Positions 6,368 to 8,455 of a stretch of DNA of 8,455 bases are shown piece by piece; within the stretch, counting starts at the first letter, position 1, and every line of letters starts with the position of its first letter. This DNA comes from Acidobacteriaceae bacterium. GTDB lineage: Bacteria; Acidobacteriota; Terriglobia; Terriglobales; Acidobacteriaceae. Below the pieces are notes generated by a model. That model saw only the letters and a list, made by a program, of their open reading frames with translations. It searched no databases and had not been told where the DNA came from. Made by a program: the position numbers and the translations under genes. The stretch spans positions 1 to 8,455 of the forward strand of contig PMXH01000339.1 of assembly GCA_003165855.1 (NCBI GenBank), read 5' to 3'.

Positions 6368-7235
6368 CGGTGAGCCCTCGACCTTCTACTGTGTGGGGTG
6401 CCGATGCGGAAGGAGACGAAGATGATGTGTCGATCACCCATCGCTCGGGATCATGCTCTTGCAGAACAAAGTCGCGGTCCATCCAGCCGAAGATCATTGA
6501 TTTCGTGATCGGAAGCTTCTCTGGCCGGAGTCCCATGTAGACGTGCATCATGACGAGCGCAATCAGTCCGACGCCCGCGAGCCCGTGCAGGACATACATC
6601 AGGCCCCACGTCATGTCGGTGAATAAATAGGGATTGCGGGGGAAGAAGATGGTGCGCACGCGAAACATCATGAAAACGCCGGTGAAGATCACCGACAGAC
6701 CGCACACGATGATGACGCCGTGGAAGAGCTTATTCTCCAAAGGATACTTGGCAAACTTTCGCGGCGGTGGCGCAGGCATTCCAAAAAAGCGGCGAACTCT
6801 TCTCCACGCATCTTCCAGATCGATTTTGTCTGGCCAGATCGACCAGAAATCCAGCCAGAAGGAGGCATGAATGACATGAAAGAGGATGGAGACGGTCAAG
6901 ACTGCGCCGGCGATCCAATGATAAGTCACCCAATTAAACTGGATGCCCACCTTGGGCAGGAAAGCGGTAAACAGCAGCGTGAACATGGAAGCGGCCATGA
7001 TCCAGTGAAACAGCCGCGCCACCAGGGAATGCCGGGGAACGTGCTTGGGAAGCGCAGGGACGGCGGAAGAAGCATCGTTGGCAAACTCTTTCGGCTTGGC
7101 GAAATACATTACGTAGATCGCGTGGAGGATCAGGAAGAGCAAACCTGCGATCACAGAAACCCAGATCAAGAACCAGGCAATGTGGATCGGGACAGTTTGT
7201 CCCCAGGGACTGGTGGCCCACTCTAAGAGGCCCAT
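6357..7235 (-). CDS. Cytochrome b, formate dehydrogenase gamma-subunit type
   Basis: This 292-aa inner-membrane protein has five predicted helices (about 18-45, 76-93, 104-124, 170-192 and 210-235), one more than the four of FdnI. It has histidines placed to bind b-type haems: H77 (RLFHWIM), H106 (YHWIAG), H120 and H123, H172 (KLFHGV), H217 (VLHGLAG) and H231 (MMHVYMG). In formate dehydrogenases this subunit passes electrons to the quinone pool. The C-terminal 25 residues are Ser/Pro-rich. A strong AGGAGG lies four bases before the ATG, inside the upstream FAD-subunit gene, and the two genes overlap by 13 bp. No formate dehydrogenase catalytic subunit is in the window. The direct partners are xanthine-dehydrogenase-type subunits, suggesting a membrane-linked molybdenum hydroxylase. 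Confidence 0.85.
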   Translation of the reverse strand: MGLLEWATSPWGQTVPIHIAWFLIWVSVIAGLLFLILHAIYVMYFAKPKEFANDASSAVPALPKHVPRHSLVARLFHWIMAASMFTLLFTAFLPKVGIQFNWVTYHWIAGAVLTVSILFHVIHASFWLDFWSIWPDKIDLEDAWRRVRRFFGMPAPPPRKFAKYPLENKLFHGVIIVCGLSVIFTGVFMMFRVRTIFFPRNPYLFTDMTWGLMYVLHGLAGVGLIALVMMHVYMGLRPEKLPITKSMIFGWMDRDFVLQEHDPERWVIDTSSSSPSASAPHTVEGRGLTDAG

Positions 7236-8239
7236 GTTACCTCCTCCACTCCACTAATGGCGCGCTTGACCAGGTTTCTCATCAGCGGGATCTTGTAAGC
7301 GTTGAACTGCAGTGGAATCGCTCCCTGCACGGCCAATTTGCCGGCTGCCTCGGCAGTCGCGGTGTTGCGCGGCTTTCCGCGCACGGCATCTTCGACTGCC
7401 TTTAATCGTAGCGGACGCGCGGCGGCGCCATTCACTGCGATTCGAATGCGGTCGATCGTACCGCCAGAAAGCACCATGGCCGAAGCGACGTTCAGGAGCG
7501 GGAAGTCCCAGACGTTTCGGTCGCGTACTTTCTCAAAATAGAATTGCGCGCCTGCCCACGTCGAGGGAATACGAATGGCGGTGAGCAGGTCCCCAGGCTG
7601 CAAGATGTGCAGCCTAGTGATATCAACTTCAGGGCCGATGAAGTAGTCCTCCGCATCCACCACGCGCTCACCTTTCTTCGTGCGCAGCACGAACTTGGCG
7701 TCCAGCGCGATCAAGGCCGGGGCTGAGTCGGAGGGATTCACCGCAACACAGCGATCCGCGTGCAGAATTGCATGCTCCCGGTTGCGGCCTTCCGGCGCAT
7801 CGGCATAGCAGATGTTGCCGCCGGCACGGTAGCACGGCCAACCGCCGCGGTAATACCAGCAACGCGTGTCCTGCGAAACATTGCCGCCGAGGGTGCCCTG
7901 GTTGCGGATTTGCGGCGAGGCCACCAGTTCCGCGGCCTGCGCCAGCAGATCGTACTTCTGTTTGATGATGGGGTCATTCGCAACCTCAGTGAGCGTGGTC
8001 ATGGCGCCGATCTCGATCCCGTCAGCGGTAGTGCGAACTCCACGCAGTTCTTCGACCCCGCTCAGGTCGACCACGACCTTGGGTTTTCTGATTCGGTCCT
8101 TGAGCCAATCGAAGCTGTCGAGCCCTCCGGCCAGCACCCAGGCGTCGCTTCCGTGCTGTTCGAGAAGCTTCTGTGCATCGGCAACGGAACTCGGCTGATA
8201 CAGCTCAAAAGAAGCCATTACGTCTCGTATGACAGCCAT
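7223..8239 (-). CDS. Molybdenum hydroxylase FAD-binding subunit with [4Fe-4S] insertion
   Basis: This is the 338-aa medium subunit of a xanthine dehydrogenase/aldehyde oxidase family enzyme. It carries electrons from the iron-sulfur subunit to FAD. The FAD-binding loop WVLAGGLD (34-41; most relatives have AGGTD) and the second FAD motif RNQGTLGGNV (112-121) are clear. Between them and the central domain is an insertion with C127, C136, C144 and C164 (RCWYYRGG, WPCYRAGGNICYA, DRCVAVNPSD). This cysteine-rich insertion is the [4Fe-4S] site of PaoB (YagS) and of 4-hydroxybenzoyl-CoA reductase beta, and is absent from ordinary XDH. The ATG at 8239 has GGAG four bases upstream. The ATG at 8218 (MASFELYQPSS) matches family N-termini better but has a weaker site. 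It follows the molybdenum-subunit stop by 21 bp. Confidence 0.92.
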   Translation of the reverse strand: MAVIRDVMASFELYQPSSVADAQKLLEQHGSDAWVLAGGLDSFDWLKDRIRKPKVVVDLSGVEELRGVRTTADGIEIGAMTTLTEVANDPIIKQKYDLLAQAAELVASPQIRNQGTLGGNVSQDTRCWYYRGGWPCYRAGGNICYADAPEGRNREHAILHADRCVAVNPSDSAPALIALDAKFVLRTKKGERVVDAEDYFIGPEVDITRLHILQPGDLLTAIRIPSTWAGAQFYFEKVRDRNVWDFPLLNVASAMVLSGGTIDRIRIAVNGAAARPLRLKAVEDAVRGKPRNTATAEAAGKLAVQGAIPLQFNAYKIPLMRNLVKRAISGVEEVTWAS

Positions 8240-8260
8240 GACTCTCCTTACAAATCTCCC

Positions 8261-8455
8261 TCAAATGTGGGCCATCAGTGGGTGCTGCATCGGCCGGCCG
8301 GCTTCGAGTGATGTCAGAATCGTGTCGGCATTCACCGGTGCTCGCTGGAAAATCTCGTCCCCGAGTGCATCCGAGAGTGCGTTCAACACAGAGGCACACC
8401 CGCCCGCAACCGGCGGCTCGCCGACGCCGCGAGCGCCCACCGGCGTCTCCGGGTC
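8261..8455 (-). CDS. Molybdenum-binding subunit of xanthine dehydrogenase family, C-terminal fragment
   Basis: Only the last 64 residues are inside the window; the gene continues past the right edge. The piece begins PETPVGARGVGEPPVAGG, the C-terminal Mo-pterin motif of the large subunit. Its glutamate (GVGE, residue 13 of the fragment) is the catalytic base that activates the water or hydroxyl ligand of the molybdenum in this family. The segment that follows (ASVLNALSDALGDEIFQRAP) is the usual terminal helix, ending at TGA 8261-8263. It is followed after 21 bp by the FAD subunit. The 2Fe-2S small subunit is not visible and may lie upstream. The substrate (purine, aldehyde or aromatic) cannot be inferred from this fragment. 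Confidence 0.9.
   Translation of the reverse strand, partial: DPETPVGARGVGEPPVAGGCASVLNALSDALGDEIFQRAPVNADTILTSLEAGRPMQHPLMAHI

Noticed and set aside
6357..7235. Calling the locus a formate dehydrogenase operon from the cytochrome alone
   Set aside because: No formate dehydrogenase alpha or beta subunit is present, and the overlapping and upstream genes are xanthine-dehydrogenase-family subunits.

Overview
The window is about 8.5 kb of high-GC chromosomal DNA, densely packed and almost all coding. Gene order, codon use and protein character suggest a soil-type Acidobacteriota (Terriglobia/Koribacter-like). This is an inference from sequence style only; no rRNA or other marker gene is present.

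Layout: (1) Bases 1-155 (minus) are the N-terminus of a truncated secreted protein. It is separated by about 300 bp of gene-poor DNA from (2) a plus-strand cluster, 492-3421. The cluster holds a YacL-type membrane PIN/TRAM protein, then ispD and ispF, two steps of the non-mevalonate (MEP) isoprenoid pathway. A small GxxExxY gene (PD-(D/E)XK nuclease-like fold) sits between ispD and ispF. The yacL-ispD-ispF order is also known from Firmicutes. (3) A convergent minus-strand group, 3429-5770, reads in transcription order: a 6-phosphofructokinase with pyrophosphate-type active-site residues, a small two-helix membrane protein, and a PuuD-like class I glutamine amidotransferase. (4) A second minus-strand operon, 5936-8455, reads in transcription order: the C-terminus of a xanthine-dehydrogenase-family molybdenum subunit, its FAD/[4Fe-4S] subunit (PaoB/HcrB type), a formate-dehydrogenase-gamma-like cytochrome b, and an unrecognised 143-aa helical protein. 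The last three overlap by 13 and 11 bp.

The most striking feature is the GxxExxY cassette. The gene is bracketed by 30-bp inverted repeats (27/30 identical), each made of three 10-bp units with the core ATCCGTG. The cassette sits exactly at the ispD/ispF junction. ATGAG occurs at both edges, so removing one copy plus the insert would restore a 4-bp ATGA overlap between ispD and ispF. It therefore looks like a small mobile or mobilisable element that inserted without breaking translational coupling.

The second point of interest is the molybdenum hydroxylase operon. It appears wired to a multi-haem membrane cytochrome b, which would send electrons from substrate oxidation into the quinone pool. 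The electron-acceptor role is inferred from gene order and not shown directly.
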